A DNA stretch of 64,000 nt from Vibrio orientalis CIP 102891 = ATCC 33934 (GTDB taxonomy: Bacteria; Pseudomonadota; Gammaproteobacteria; Enterobacterales; Vibrionaceae), in contig NZ_ACZV01000005.1 of NCBI RefSeq assembly GCF_000176235.1, forward strand, positions 1,736,001 to 1,800,000. The letters are read 5' to 3'. The translations under genes were made by a program, and so were the position numbers. Below the pieces are notes generated by a model. The model made no database searches, was not told the DNA's origin, and saw nothing but the letters and a program-made list of their open reading frames with translations. This document shows positions 24,649 through 34,672 of the stretch, in pieces (the stretch's first letter is position 1; each line of letters opens with the position of its first letter).

Positions 24649-27330
24649 ATGGCTAAGTTTGATATTCCCCTATCAGGGCTAAATTGTATGGGGTGCGCAA
24701 GAAAAGTAGAGACTAAACTCTCTTCTGAGCTTGAAACGACAGTCTATGAACTTTCGCCAGCCTTTATCTCATTAGAAAGTTCGCAAACATTTCTTGAGAT
24801 TGAAAAGTCGGTCATGGAACTTGGCTACCAAGCCGGTAATCATTATCGACTGCACCTGCGTGGGCTAAGTTGTGGTAAATGTGTCGCCAAGCTTGAAAAA
24901 GCGTTAAGTGAGGATGCGTATGTAGGTCAATTCAGCGCCTCAAAAAGTGAACTTTCAATCTCAACTCTACATTCATTAGAAACCTTACAAGCTTTAGTGG
25001 CATCGCTTGGTTATCAAGCCACATTGAATGAACCTCAACGAGAAGAAGTTAAAGAGACACTCCAAGCGCCACCGGAAGAAAACAACAGTATCGATGCAAA
25101 TCATCATACTCACCAACTTCTGATCTCTGGCATGACTTGCGCGAGCTGTGTAGCATCGGTTGAAAAAACAATAATGAGCGTCACTGGCATAGATAAAGTG
25201 CAAGTTAACCTCGCAGAACAAAGCGCGATTGTTTATAGCGCATTAGAGAACTGCCAAATTGAGACCCAACTGCTTCCTGCCATAGATGCGGCAGGCTACC
25301 ACGCACAACTTGTTACTGATCCTGAAACGCAGCAACTAAAACAGCAGCAACAGCAAGTCGCTGTACAAGCTCAATACAAACGCAGTGCTTGGTTTGGCTT
25401 AGCCGTCGGAGGCCCACTTATGCTTTGGGGTGTTCTTGGCGGAAATATGATGATTCGTAACTCCCAAGACCAAGTTGCATGGGGAGTTGTTGGCCTTATC
25501 TGCCTTTGGCTTTTGGCAACGGCCGGTCATTCATTCTTTGTCAATGCGTGGCAAGCACTCACTCACAAACGAGCCACTATGGATACGCTGGTTGCATTAG
25601 GTGTCGGGTCCGCATGGATATTTTCAATGCTAGTTGTATTATTTCCTAGCTTTTTTCCTGCTCCCTCGCGCCATGTTTACTTTGAAGCCAGCGCCATGAT
25701 CGTTGGCCTTATCTCTCTTGGCCATTATATCGAAGCCAAAGCCAAAGCTAGAACCACCTCGTCTCTACAAGCATTAATTGGCCTTCAACCTCAAACGGCT
25801 AATTTAGTGACCGAACAAGGTGAGCAAGTCATTGATATCAAAACGATTCAAGTTGGTATGCTATTGAGGGTAAAACCTGGTGAGAAAATTCCTGTCGACG
25901 GACGAGTTCAATCAGGAGAGTCTTACTTAGATGAGTCAATGCTTACTGGCGAAGCTGTTCCCGTTAACAAGCAGGTTGGAGATGCTATCTCAGCAGGTAC
26001 CATTAACCAAGATGGCTCTCTGATTATTGAAGCTCAGGGCGTTGGCAATAATACAATGCTGGCGCGCATCGTGACTATGGTTCGCCAAGCTCAAAGCAGT
26101 AAACCGAAAATCGCCAAGCTTGCCGACCAAATTTCCGCGGTCTTTGTCCCTATCGTAGTCGCTATCGCGCTCATTTCAGCTCTTATTTGGTACTTAGTTG
26201 GGCCACAGCCAAGTGCAAGCTATATGTTAGTCGTCGCCACAACGGTGTTGATCATTGCTTGTCCATGCGCATTAGGCTTGGCGACACCTTTATCGGTGAC
26301 TGTTGGGGTAGGAAAAGCAGCTGAAATGGGCATCCTTATCCGTGACGCTAACGTTTTACAATCAGCCAGTAAAATCGATACGGTAGTATTTGATAAGACA
26401 GGCACCTTGACCGAAGGAAAACCCCAAGTCCAAGCTATTTTTTCCTTAACCGGAAATGATCATCAGCTTCTCTCTCTCAGTGCCTCCGTTGAGCAACACT
26501 CAGAGCACCCGTTAGCAAAAGCTATCGTCGACAAGGCCTTAGAGAAAAATATCGAACTCGTTGATGTGTCTAATTTCAAAAACCATCGTGGGCAAGGTGT
26601 CGAAGCATTGTACGGCAATTGCACTATTTCGCTGGTATCACTCAATGTTGCCGAACAAAATCAGTGGGATTTACAAGACCTACAATCAACGTTAACTCAA
26701 TACCTCAACAATGCATGGACGCCTATCATCGTCCAAATGAATGGAATGACCCAAGGTGTCATCGCGATAGCTGACCCAATCAAACCGGATGCTAAGAAAG
26801 CGGTCAGCGCTTTAAAAACAATGAATATTGTCCCTGTCATGCTCACTGGTGACAATCAGGTGGTCGCCGAAGCCATCGCCATGCAGCTAGGAATCCAACA
26901 AGTAATCGCGCAAGTCTTACCCGACGAGAAAGCCAGTCATATTGAAGGTTTACAACGACAAGGTAAGTGCGTTGCAATGATTGGCGATGGTGTCAATGAT
27001 GCACCCGCACTAGCGATAGCAAATGTTGGGGTGGCAATGGGAAGTGGCAGTGATGTCGCGATAGAAAGTGCACAAATGACACTGCTCAACTCATCTCCTC
27101 TTTCAATACTCAGAGCGATTGAACTTTCAAAAGCAACCGTTCGAAATATGAAACAAAACCTATTTGGCGCGTTTATCTATAACACTTTAGGGATTCCTAT
27201 CGCTGCTGGTGTTTTATACCCAACTTTCGGCTTCTTACTGAGCCCTGTTGTAGCAGGCGCAGCTATGGCCCTTTCGTCGATTACCGTGGTTAGCAATGCT
27301 AATCGATTAAGATTATTTAAAACTTCGTAG
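24649..27330 (+). CDS. copA: Copper-exporting P1B-type ATPase
   Basis: CopA pumps Cu(I) out of the cytoplasm. The 893-residue protein has three N-terminal heavy-metal-binding domains, with CxxC motifs NCMGC (about 12-16), SCGKC (74-78) and TCASC (163-167). It also carries the membrane CPC motif in [11 protein letters not shown] (about 537), phosphorylation site DKTGTLT (Asp582), [16 protein letters not shown] and [11 protein letters not shown]. Two N-terminal domains are more usual in enterobacteria. It is controlled by the CueR-type promoter just upstream and followed after eight bases by a DUF411 gene. Confidence 0.96.
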   Translation: MAKFDIPLSGLNCMGCARKVETKLSSELETTVYELSPAFISLESSQTFLEIEKSVMELGYQAGNHYRLHLRGLSCGKCVAKLEKALSEDAYVGQFSASKSELSISTLHSLETLQALVASLGYQATLNEPQREEVKETLQAPPEENNSIDANHHTHQLLISGMTCASCVASVEKTIMSVTGIDKVQVNLAEQSAIVYSALENCQIETQLLPAIDAAGYHAQLVTDPETQQLKQQQQQVAVQAQYKRSAWFGLAVGGPLMLWGVLGGNMMIRNSQDQVAWGVVGLICLWLLATAGHSFFVNAWQALTHKRATMDTLVALGVGSAWIFSMLVVLFPSFFPAPSRHVYFEASAMIVGLISLGHYIEAKAKARTTSSLQALIGLQPQTANLVTEQGEQVIDIKTIQVGMLLRVKPGEKIPVDGRVQSGESYLDESMLTGEAVPVNKQVGDAISAGTINQDGSLIIEAQGVGNNTMLARIVTMVRQAQSSKPKIAKLADQISAVFVPIVVAIALISALIWYLVGPQPSASYMLVVATTVLIIACPCALGLATPLSVTVGVGKAAEMGILIRDANVLQSASKIDTVVFDKTGTLTEGKPQVQAIFSLTGNDHQLLSLSASVEQHSEHPLAKAIVDKALEKNIELVDVSNFKNHRGQGVEALYGNCTISLVSLNVAEQNQWDLQDLQSTLTQYLNNAWTPIIVQMNGMTQGVIAIADPIKPDAKKAVSALKTMNIVPVMLTGDNQVVAEAIAMQLGIQQVIAQVLPDEKASHIEGLQRQGKCVAMIGDGVNDAPALAIANVGVAMGSGSDVAIESAQMTLLNSSPLSILRAIELSKATVRNMKQNLFGAFIYNTLGIPIAAGVLYPTFGFLLSPVVAGAAMALSSITVVSNANRLRLFKTS

Positions 27331-27338
27331 AGGTTCCT

Positions 27339-27782
27339 ATGAATACCAAAACTATCGCCCTTACCGCAATGTTCCTATTGTCAGGCAATGCCTTAGCGGC
27401 TGACGTCCTCAATCACAAGTCGCCATACTGTGGCTGTTGTACCGAGTGGACGAAACACATGCAAGATGCAGGCTTTACCGTCGAAGAAAAGCTGCATGAA
27501 AACATGAATCCTATTAAACAAAAGCTCGGTGTAACTCCAGAGCTTGCCTCATGCCATACCGCAGAGATCAATGGCTATATATTTGAAGGGCATATTCCAG
27601 CTGATGACATTAAAGCTTTTTTAGAAAACCCACCTAAGAATGCGAAAGGCCTTGCAGTTCCAGGAATGCCTATGGGGTCGCCTGGTATGGAATATGGCGA
27701 AAAACAGGATGAATACTCGGTATACGCCTTTAATGACAAAGGCCAAGTATTCGAGTACCGCCACTATAAAGGCAACCAATAA
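27339..27782 (+). CDS. DUF411 periplasmic metal-binding protein
   Basis: The 147-residue precursor has a signal peptide ending at NALA-AD (about residue 20) and the DUF411 hallmark YCGCCTEW (Cys31, 33, 34) with a later conserved Cys-His in LASCHTAEINGYIFEGHIP. It also has a Met-rich GMPMGSPGM segment. Proteins of this family occur next to copper-export genes and are thought to bind copper in the periplasm (inference for this one). It is co-transcribed with copA, eight bases downstream, and ends at a strong terminator. Confidence 0.92.
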   Translation: MNTKTIALTAMFLLSGNALAADVLNHKSPYCGCCTEWTKHMQDAGFTVEEKLHENMNPIKQKLGVTPELASCHTAEINGYIFEGHIPADDIKAFLENPPKNAKGLAVPGMPMGSPGMEYGEKQDEYSVYAFNDKGQVFEYRHYKGNQ

Positions 27783-27785
27783 AAG

Positions 27786-27813
27786 AAAGCCCAGCATATG
27801 CTGGGCTTTTTTT
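27786..27813. terminator. Terminator of the copA-DUF411 operon
   Basis: A perfect 12-bp palindromic stem (AAAGCCCAGCAT/ATGCTGGGCTTT) is followed by TTTT on the plus strand; it also has a pyrimidine-rich tail on the minus strand, serving the convergent porin gene. Confidence 0.88.
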
Positions 27814-27833
27814 AGGACAGTAATAAGTTTGGC

Positions 27834-28547
27834 TTAGAAGCCGTAAGATGCACCAAATACAAATGCGTTGTTCACTTTGTCATCGCCATTTGCAAATTCA
27901 ACACCGTGAGCCTGAGAGCGGAACTCAAAGTATGGTTGAACGCCTTGACGTGTCCATGTAGCGCGCAGCTCGTGATCCATAGCTTCAGCTTCAATCATGT
28001 ATACGTTGTTGTAGCTAAGGCTAACATCTTCATTTAACACGTAGCCAATACGGTTATCCATTCGGTAGTCTGTTTTAGCATCTGCATCTGTTGCATCAAT
28101 ATGCGCACGAGTACGGTTGCTGATAGAGATACCATTGTCAAAGTTGTAACCAATTTTAACTAACGGACGGTATTGAATGTTCTCACCCGCAGAGAATAGG
28201 TGTTGGTAACCAGCAGCAACCCAAAGCTTGTCAGTAATGTTAAATGACTGCTCACCACCAACAGTAATAAATGCGTTAGCTTGACCTGTAGAAGGCAAGC
28301 TACCAGTTTCTGCAGCTGTAAGACCTTCTAGATCGCCTAGTTGAATACCATCAAATTCAGTGTAAACCGTAAGACCACCAAACTGGTTATCAAAAGTGTG
28401 GCCAGCTTCTAGCGTTGAAGTCGCACTAGAACCATGGATACGACCATCATCATGGAATTGCACGTTACCTGTTACGTATGAAGAACCCGCGAATGCCGTT
28501 GAAGCGAAAGCAAGAGAAAGTGCGCTTAGCGTAAATAGTTTTTTCAT
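27834..28547 (-). CDS. KdgM-family (oligogalacturonate-type) porin
   Basis: This is a small monomeric outer-membrane porin of the KdgM/NanC type. The start at 28547 gives a signal peptide (MKKLFTLSALSLAFASTAFA); the frame to 28616 is not needed. The 237-residue precursor is beta-rich with alternating residues (HTFDNQFGGLTVYTEF, LWVAAGYQHLFSAGENIQYR) and ends with FVFGASYGF. KdgM proteins take up acidic oligosaccharides; no pectin or alginate genes are nearby, so the substrate is unknown. CRP-like sites upstream fit sugar regulation. Confidence 0.82.
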   Translation of the reverse strand: MKKLFTLSALSLAFASTAFAGSSYVTGNVQFHDDGRIHGSSATSTLEAGHTFDNQFGGLTVYTEFDGIQLGDLEGLTAAETGSLPSTGQANAFITVGGEQSFNITDKLWVAAGYQHLFSAGENIQYRPLVKIGYNFDNGISISNRTRAHIDATDADAKTDYRMDNRIGYVLNEDVSLSYNNVYMIEAEAMDHELRATWTRQGVQPYFEFRSQAHGVEFANGDDKVNNAFVFGASYGF

Positions 28548-28782
28548 TAGAATCTGCCTTAATATATCAAAAGTCGCCGCGGTTCTTATTCGGTAATTCT
28601 TTACCATTGACCGCAAAGAAGGTTTGCCTCCCTGGCTTGCTTTTCATACTGCAAGATTTATTTTCCAAGATGAAATAAATACCTACTTAGTGAGACATGG
28701 CTCACCGTCAAAAACGACAAAGAAATTTAACTCTTTAATTTCAGCAACTTAAATAAAGATAAAAATATCAAAAATGACGTAG

Positions 28783-28798
28783 AGTGATCGCAATCACA
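28783..28798 (-). promoter_or_regulatory. CRP-like binding site
   Basis: AGTGA-N6-TCACA matches the CRP consensus TGTGA-N6-TCACA at nine of ten core positions, about 236 bases upstream of the KdgM-like start. Confidence 0.6.
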
Positions 28799-28877
28799 CC
28801 ACCTTAGTGTTCGGGCAGGACGATAAGGGTCTAGGTCACACCAGATTTAGATTTCACTTAATTTTCAATAATAATAA

Positions 28878-28893
28878 TGAGATCTTGATCACT
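28878..28893 (-). promoter_or_regulatory. Second, weaker CRP-like site
   Basis: TGAGA-N6-TCACT matches the CRP core at eight of ten positions and lies 95 bases further from the porin gene. Confidence 0.35.
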
Positions 28894-28954
28894 TCAATAT
28901 AAACGCGATCAATATTAAGCCTTTAACACTTTTGACTCAGTAAGCTATGGGTAT

Positions 28955-28979
28955 AAAAAAAGCTGCCCTGAAGACAGCC
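28955..28979 (-). terminator. Terminator after hemH
   Basis: On the minus strand GCTGTC pairs with GGCAGC (one G-T pair, loop TTCAG) followed by TTTTTTT. Confidence 0.8.
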
Positions 28980-29004
28980 TTTTCAAGTACAAAATCTGTA
29001 CTTA

Positions 29005-29961
29005 TTAGCGGCAAACAATCTCTAGCATCATCTGTATATGACGCTCATCATCGTTTAAACACGGTATGTAAGTGAATGCTTCCCCACCATGCTCAATAAA
29101 AATGTCTCGGCACTCTTCTGAAAGCTCTTCTAGCGTTTCCAGACAATCAACAGAAAATGCTGGAGCCATGATATCAAGCTTCTTTATTCCCCTAGCTGGC
29201 AATGCTTCTAGCGTCTTATCCGTGTATGGCTGCAACCACTCCTCTCGTCCAAAGCGAGATTGGTAGGTCATGCCTATTTGCTCAGACGTTAACCCAAGCT
29301 CTTTTGCCAATAGCTCTGTCGTGCGCTGGCAGTGCTGAGGGTAAATATCACCGTTATCAGCGTAGCGCTTTGGAATACCATGGTAAGAACAAAGTAAGTA
29401 ATCACCTTTCCCCTTCTCTTGCCATGAACGTTTGACACTCTCAGCTAGTGCTTTGATATAAGTGGGGTGATCATGATAGTCGCGGATAAACTGGAAACTT
29501 GGTGTAACTGGGATATTCTTAAATGCTTTAGTCAAACCGTCAGAGACTGCTGCCGTTGTGGTACCGGAATACTGCGGATATAAAGGCAGCACGATGACTT
29601 CCTCTACCCCTTGAGCTAACAATGACTCAACTCCTGTTTGTAAACTAGGAGTACCATAAGTCATACCTAACTCAACAGGCATATCCACCAGCTGCTTTAA
29701 TTTCTCGACCTGGCGTTTAGAGTACACCATCAGAGGTGAGCCCTCTTCAGTCCAAACCGATTGATAAAGTTTAGCGACCTTTGGCGCACGAATAGGCAAG
29801 ATCACACCATGCAAAATAGGACACCAAAGCCAGCGAGTCATATCAACCACACGTTGATCATGAAGAAATTGGCTTAAAAATCGTTTTACTGCAGGCGCAG
29901 TCGCTTCATCAGGCGTACCCAAGTTAACCAGTAACACACCCTGTTTTTTATTATTTTGCAT
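29005..29961 (-). CDS. hemH: Ferrochelatase
   Basis: HemH inserts Fe(II) into protoporphyrin IX, the last step of haem synthesis. The 318-residue product has the N-terminal [20 protein letters not shown] and the catalytic-region motif [17 protein letters not shown] (conserved His), ending with [14 protein letters not shown]. The length is that of E. coli HemH. It follows adk on the same strand, but a terminator lies between them, so it is probably independently transcribed. Confidence 0.97.
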   Translation of the reverse strand: MQNNKKQGVLLVNLGTPDEATAPAVKRFLSQFLHDQRVVDMTRWLWCPILHGVILPIRAPKVAKLYQSVWTEEGSPLMVYSKRQVEKLKQLVDMPVELGMTYGTPSLQTGVESLLAQGVEEVIVLPLYPQYSGTTTAAVSDGLTKAFKNIPVTPSFQFIRDYHDHPTYIKALAESVKRSWQEKGKGDYLLCSYHGIPKRYADNGDIYPQHCQRTTELLAKELGLTSEQIGMTYQSRFGREEWLQPYTDKTLEALPARGIKKLDIMAPAFSVDCLETLEELSEECRDIFIEHGGEAFTYIPCLNDDERHIQMMLEIVCR

Positions 29962-30028
29962 AGATTCCTGTCGATACTGAAAAGACTCTTTACGTAGGTG
30001 CTCTCGTTTCAGATCAAAACCAAAGCAT

Positions 30029-30053
30029 AAAAAAACGACCTATATAAGGTCGC
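30029..30053 (-). terminator. Terminator after adk
   Basis: On the minus strand GCGACCT pairs with AGGTCGT (loop TATAT), followed by TTTTTTT. Confidence 0.88.
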
Positions 30054-30092
30054 TTTCACTATAACAAATTTTCAAAAATCGCTGGTAGCAAT

Positions 30093-30764
<672 letters not shown>

Positions 30765-30852
30765 TTATACCGAAGCTCACTATACTTAGCCAAGTCATGA
30801 CTCCGCCGCTTCTCACGGTAAGTTTCGGTATAACCGTTCTTGTATTTAGCAA

Positions 30853-30881
30853 TAAAACAGGCGTGCACATTACACGCCTGT
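30853..30881 (-). terminator. Second hairpin upstream of adk
   Basis: ACAGGCGTG pairs perfectly with CACGCCTGT (7-base loop), followed on the minus strand by TTTATTG. It may be a backup terminator or part of the adk leader. Confidence 0.55.
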
Positions 30882-31012
30882 TCACTTGGTTTCAAGATTG
30901 CATTCTACCATACAATTTAAAACCAAAGCGTGGTTTACGACTAAAGAATGCTTAAACACTCACACTCCCTACTCTTTCACGCAATTTTATTCACGATAAG
31001 CGCAAATAAATC

Positions 31013-31039
31013 AAAAAGCCCGCAAAATGCGAGCTTTTT
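31013..31039 (-). terminator. Terminator after htpG
   Basis: AAAAAGCTCGCA pairs with TGCGGGCTTTTT on the minus strand with one G-T pair, 16 bases after the htpG stop. Confidence 0.88.
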
Positions 31040-31054
31040 GGATCAAATGAGCTA

Positions 31055-32959
31055 TTAGCCCTTAGTCAAAAGCGTATTGATGGCACCTAAGAACTGAGAG
31101 GGATCTTCTATCGAACCTCGCTCAGCCAGCATCGCTTGACCAAGTAAAACCTCGACCCAGCGACCAAACGCTTGTTCATCGGCTTCATCTGCCATTTGCT
31201 TAACCAAAGCGTGTTCTGGGTTAATTTCAAAAATGTACTTCACTTCAGGAGCCGCTTGGCCAGCCGCTTCTAGAAGTTTCGCCATTTGAGTCCCCATTTC
31301 GAAGTCATCAGTCACAACAACCGCAGGAGTGCTTGCCAGTTTGAACGTAGTACGAACCTCTTTCACACGGTCGCCCAAGTATTCTTTGGTACGTTCAACG
31401 ACAGACTTGAATTCTTCTTCAGTCTCTTTCTGCTTCTCTTTTTCCGCTTCGTCTTCGAACTTGCTTAGATCTAAGCCCGCTTTAGTGATTGACTGGAACT
31501 GCTTTCCGTCAAACTCAGTGAGATAGTTCATCACGTACTCATCGATACGATCGTACATTAGAACAACCTCGATACCTTTTGCTTTAAACTGCTCTAAGTG
31601 AGGGCTGTTTTTTGCCGCTGCATAGCTGTCAGCAGTTAGGTAGTAGATCTTATCTTGACCTTCTTTCATGCGCTCAACATAAGATGCTAGACCCACAGTC
31701 TGATCCGCTGAGTCGACTTCCGTAGAAGCAAAGCGTAGAAGACCTGCAATCTTCTCTTTATTGCTCATGTCTTCAGCAGGGCCTTCTTTCATGACTAGGC
31801 CAAACTGCTTCCAGAAGGTTTGATATTTCTCTTCATCGTTCTTCGCCATGCGCTCAAGCATAGTCAAAACACGTTTAGTACAAGCACCACGCAGAGACTG
31901 AGTCACCTTGTTGTCTTGTAGAATTTCACGAGAAACATTCAATGGAAGATCATTTGAATCTATCAGGCCACGAACGAAACGTAGGTATGACGGCATAAAC
32001 TGCTCAGCATCATCCATGATGAATACACGCTGAACATAAAGTTTTAGACCTGATTTATGGTCTCGGTTCATCATATCCCAAGGCGCTTGAGATGGAATGT
32101 ATAGCAAACTTGTGTAGTCGTTCTTACCTTCTACACGGTTATGGCTCCATACAAGTGGATCAGCAAAGTCGTGTGAAACATGTTTGTAGAACTCTTGGTA
32201 CTCTTCTTCAGCGATATCTGATTTATTGCGAGTCCATAGTGCTTGAGCTTTATTGATTTGCTCCCACTTTTTAGTGCCTGTTTCTTTTCCTTCTTCATCG
32301 CGTTCAGCGGTTTGAATAGAAACTGGGATGCCGATGTGATCAGAATACTTGCTGATCACTTCACGCAGACGCCATTCATTTAGGAACTCTTTACCTTCTT
32401 CACGCATATGAAGAATGATATCCGTACCACGGGATTCTTTCGTCACATCTTCAATCGTGTACTCGCCTTCACCAGCAGAGTGCCACTGCACGCCCTGTTC
32501 TGAGCCAAGACCCGCTGCACGAGTGCGAACCGTCACTGCACCAGCAACAATAAATGCCGAGTAGAAACCAACCCCGAATTGACCAATCAGTTGCGAATCT
32601 TTAGATTGGTCTTCAGATAATTTAGAGAAGAAATCGGCAGTCCCCGATTTAGCGATAGTACCTAGGTGCTCAATAACGTCTTCACGACTCATGCCGATGC
32701 CGTTATCAGAAATCGTTAGAGTGTTAGATGCCTCATCAAAAGAAAGCTTTACACCTAACTCAGCGTCGCCTTGATAAAGTTCCGAATTAGACAGTGCTTG
32801 AAAACGCAGTTTGTCAGAAGCATCAGACGCATTCGAAATTAGCTCGCGAAGAAAGATCTCTTTATTTGAATAGAGAGAATGAATCATTAGATGAAGTAGT
32901 TGTTTTACTTCGGACTGAAAGCCACGAGTTTCTTTGTTATGTGTTGCTGTTTCGCTCAT
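31055..32959 (-). CDS. htpG: Hsp90-family chaperone
   Basis: HtpG is the bacterial Hsp90, an ATP-dependent cytoplasmic chaperone. The start at 32959 ([20 protein letters not shown]) has a GGAG site; the longer frame to 32998 is unlikely. The 634-residue protein has the GHKL ATPase domain, with [20 protein letters not shown] and [10 protein letters not shown]. These are followed by the middle domain with [10 protein letters not shown] and the C-terminal dimerisation domain. A sigma-32-type promoter lies upstream at 33039-33066, and toxR is divergent. Confidence 0.97.
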   Translation of the reverse strand: MSETATHNKETRGFQSEVKQLLHLMIHSLYSNKEIFLRELISNASDASDKLRFQALSNSELYQGDAELGVKLSFDEASNTLTISDNGIGMSREDVIEHLGTIAKSGTADFFSKLSEDQSKDSQLIGQFGVGFYSAFIVAGAVTVRTRAAGLGSEQGVQWHSAGEGEYTIEDVTKESRGTDIILHMREEGKEFLNEWRLREVISKYSDHIGIPVSIQTAERDEEGKETGTKKWEQINKAQALWTRNKSDIAEEEYQEFYKHVSHDFADPLVWSHNRVEGKNDYTSLLYIPSQAPWDMMNRDHKSGLKLYVQRVFIMDDAEQFMPSYLRFVRGLIDSNDLPLNVSREILQDNKVTQSLRGACTKRVLTMLERMAKNDEEKYQTFWKQFGLVMKEGPAEDMSNKEKIAGLLRFASTEVDSADQTVGLASYVERMKEGQDKIYYLTADSYAAAKNSPHLEQFKAKGIEVVLMYDRIDEYVMNYLTEFDGKQFQSITKAGLDLSKFEDEAEKEKQKETEEEFKSVVERTKEYLGDRVKEVRTTFKLASTPAVVVTDDFEMGTQMAKLLEAAGQAAPEVKYIFEINPEHALVKQMADEADEQAFGRWVEVLLGQAMLAERGSIEDPSQFLGAINTLLTKG

Positions 32960-33038
32960 GATAACTCCATAAGTTCTATACTTATCAAACCAATACATCC
33001 ATAGTAAGAATTGTCAATTGGCCTAAATCTGTCAGTTA

Positions 33039-33066
33039 ACATGAGGGTGACAAATGTAAATTCAAG
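33039..33066 (-). promoter_or_regulatory. Sigma-32 (heat-shock) promoter of htpG
   Basis: On the minus strand CTTGAA is followed by 13 bases and CCCTCATGT, close to the RpoH consensus CTTGAAA-N13-CCCCATNT. It lies about 80 bases upstream of the htpG ATG, within the htpG-toxR divergent region. Confidence 0.8.
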
Positions 33067-33225
33067 GTCAAGAAGCATAAAAACAGTGTTTTTTTGGTTT
33101 TATTTTGACTATCCTTGCACCTCTAAAAAATCAAAAATTCTAAACTAGTCACATTTTGCACTAGTGAGAGTTAGAACTGATCAAATACTACGTTCTGAAA
33201 CCTTTACAACAATGGCTAATGATTG

Positions 33226-34098
33226 ATGAGTAATATAGGTACTAAGTTTAATCTTGCAAACAGATTCACTTTTGACCCGAATACAAACTCTCTTATCGAT
33301 AAGGAAACCGATAATGAGCTTATTCGCTTAGGAAGCAACGAGAGCCGCATTCTTCTGCTTCTGTGTGAAAAACCGAGTGAAATTGTTTCCCGAAACGATC
33401 TGCATGACTTCGTTTGGCGCAAACAAGGCTTTGAGGTCGATGACTCTAGCCTAACACAAGCAATTTCGACATTACGAAAGCTCCTTAAAGATTCCACTAA
33501 ATCTCCAATGTTTGTAAAAACAGTGCCAAAGCGTGGCTACCAGCTTATATGTACTGTTGAACGTACAACACCGCTAATGAGTGGAGAATCTGATCTTGAG
33601 GAAAGCGGGGCGACGGACGACGTTGAAGCTATCGATATTATTGATATTGAAACCACGGCAGAAATACCTGCGAGCCCTCAAGCAGAGCAAGTATCCCAGG
33701 CACAGCCACAGCAAATTGAACAGCCAACTCCTCGCACGGCTTGGAGCCTGACATCTAAACTTTTCTTGGCTTTGGCTTTATTCCTACCGCTATGTGTCGT
33801 GTTATTCACTAACCCTGCTGAGTCTGAGTTCCGCGAACTTGGTGTATTTGACAATACTCCCGTGAAAACGCCAATCAACCATCCTGATTTAACTCAGTGG
33901 TACCCGTCGATTAAGCAGTGTGTAAAGAAATACAATGAGACACACTTGGATGATCTCGCTCCTATTGAAGTGATAGCAACCGGAGGGCAGAATAATCAAC
34001 TCGTGCTGAACTACATTCACTCGTTAGATCACTCTGGCCAGAACATCACATTACGAATCTTCGCTGAGCAAGAAGATCTAAGTAAAGTCTGCCAATAG
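33226..34098 (+). CDS. toxR: Membrane-bound transcriptional regulator ToxR
   Basis: ToxR is an inner-membrane regulator of porins and, in V. cholerae, virulence genes. I start it at the ATG 33226 (MSNIGTKFNL, as in known ToxR) rather than at the in-frame TTG 33223; no clear Shine-Dalgarno precedes it. The 290-residue protein has a winged-helix DNA-binding domain (about 12-110, with DFVWRKQGFEVDDSSLTQAI). A low-complexity acidic/Pro-Gln linker (about 115-170) leads to one membrane segment (about 177-195). The periplasmic domain carries Cys232 and Cys289, equivalent to the regulatory disulfide pair. It overlaps no neighbour and leads the toxRS operon. Confidence 0.96.
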   Translation: MSNIGTKFNLANRFTFDPNTNSLIDKETDNELIRLGSNESRILLLLCEKPSEIVSRNDLHDFVWRKQGFEVDDSSLTQAISTLRKLLKDSTKSPMFVKTVPKRGYQLICTVERTTPLMSGESDLEESGATDDVEAIDIIDIETTAEIPASPQAEQVSQAQPQQIEQPTPRTAWSLTSKLFLALALFLPLCVVLFTNPAESEFRELGVFDNTPVKTPINHPDLTQWYPSIKQCVKKYNETHLDDLAPIEVIATGGQNNQLVLNYIHSLDHSGQNITLRIFAEQEDLSKVCQ

Positions 34099-34109
34099 GA
34101 AGCGTCACA

Positions 34110-34628
34110 ATGAATCAAAAAATTGCAGCTGGCCTACTTGTTTTTTCAGCACTATTTAGTGGATGGCTCTACTGGGGTAGTGACTTAAAAGTTGAGCAAG
34201 TCCTTACTTCTCACGAATGGCAATCTAAGATGGTTACTGTCATCACAGCGCCACTTCAAGAAGAGTCTGTCGGCCCACTACGTAAAGCGGATATCTCCTC
34301 TAACGTCAAATATTTACCTAATAACACTTACATTCGTGTCGCTACCGTTCGTTTATACGCAAATGGCGATCAGTCTGCTGAAAGTGTTATTAACATTTCG
34401 GAAACTGGCGAGTGGGATATTAGTGATAACTACTTGTTAGTCTCCCCTACCGAGTTTAAAGATGTCTCCTCTGCGCAAAGCAAAGATTTTACTGAAGCGC
34501 AGCTTCAGCTAATCACGCAGATTTTTAAAATGGATGCACAACAAAGCCGTCGCATCGACATCGTCAATGAAAAAACGTTATTGCTGACGAGCCTCAGCCA
34601 CGGCTCTACTGTTCTTTTCAGCAATTAA
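34110..34628 (+). CDS. toxS: ToxR-stabilising membrane protein ToxS
   Basis: ToxS is anchored in the inner membrane and protects and activates the ToxR periplasmic domain. The 172-residue product has one N-terminal membrane segment (about residues 6-24, AAGLLVFSALFSGWLYWG) and a periplasmic domain, with WDISDNYLLVSPTEFKDV typical of ToxS. It is 11 bases after toxR. Confidence 0.95.
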   Translation: MNQKIAAGLLVFSALFSGWLYWGSDLKVEQVLTSHEWQSKMVTVITAPLQEESVGPLRKADISSNVKYLPNNTYIRVATVRLYANGDQSAESVINISETGEWDISDNYLLVSPTEFKDVSSAQSKDFTEAQLQLITQIFKMDAQQSRRIDIVNEKTLLLTSLSHGSTVLFSN

Positions 34629-34636
34629 ATTCAAGT

Positions 34637-34662
34637 AAAGGGGCATGAAGCCCCTTTCTTTT
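34637..34662 (+). terminator. Terminator of toxRS
   Basis: AAAGGGGC pairs with GCCCCTTT (loop ATGAA), followed by CTTTTTC. The next gene starts 11 bases later. Confidence 0.85.
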
Positions 34663-34672
34663 TCTTTGTATC

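Larger units (their letters stand above)
28548..29004. other. KdgM-like porin to hemH intergenic region
   Basis: This 457-base gap holds two CRP-like sites (28783-28798 and 28878-28893) upstream of the porin and the hemH terminator (28955-28979). I see no coding region. It may also be a junction between two conserved gene blocks. Confidence 0.6.
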
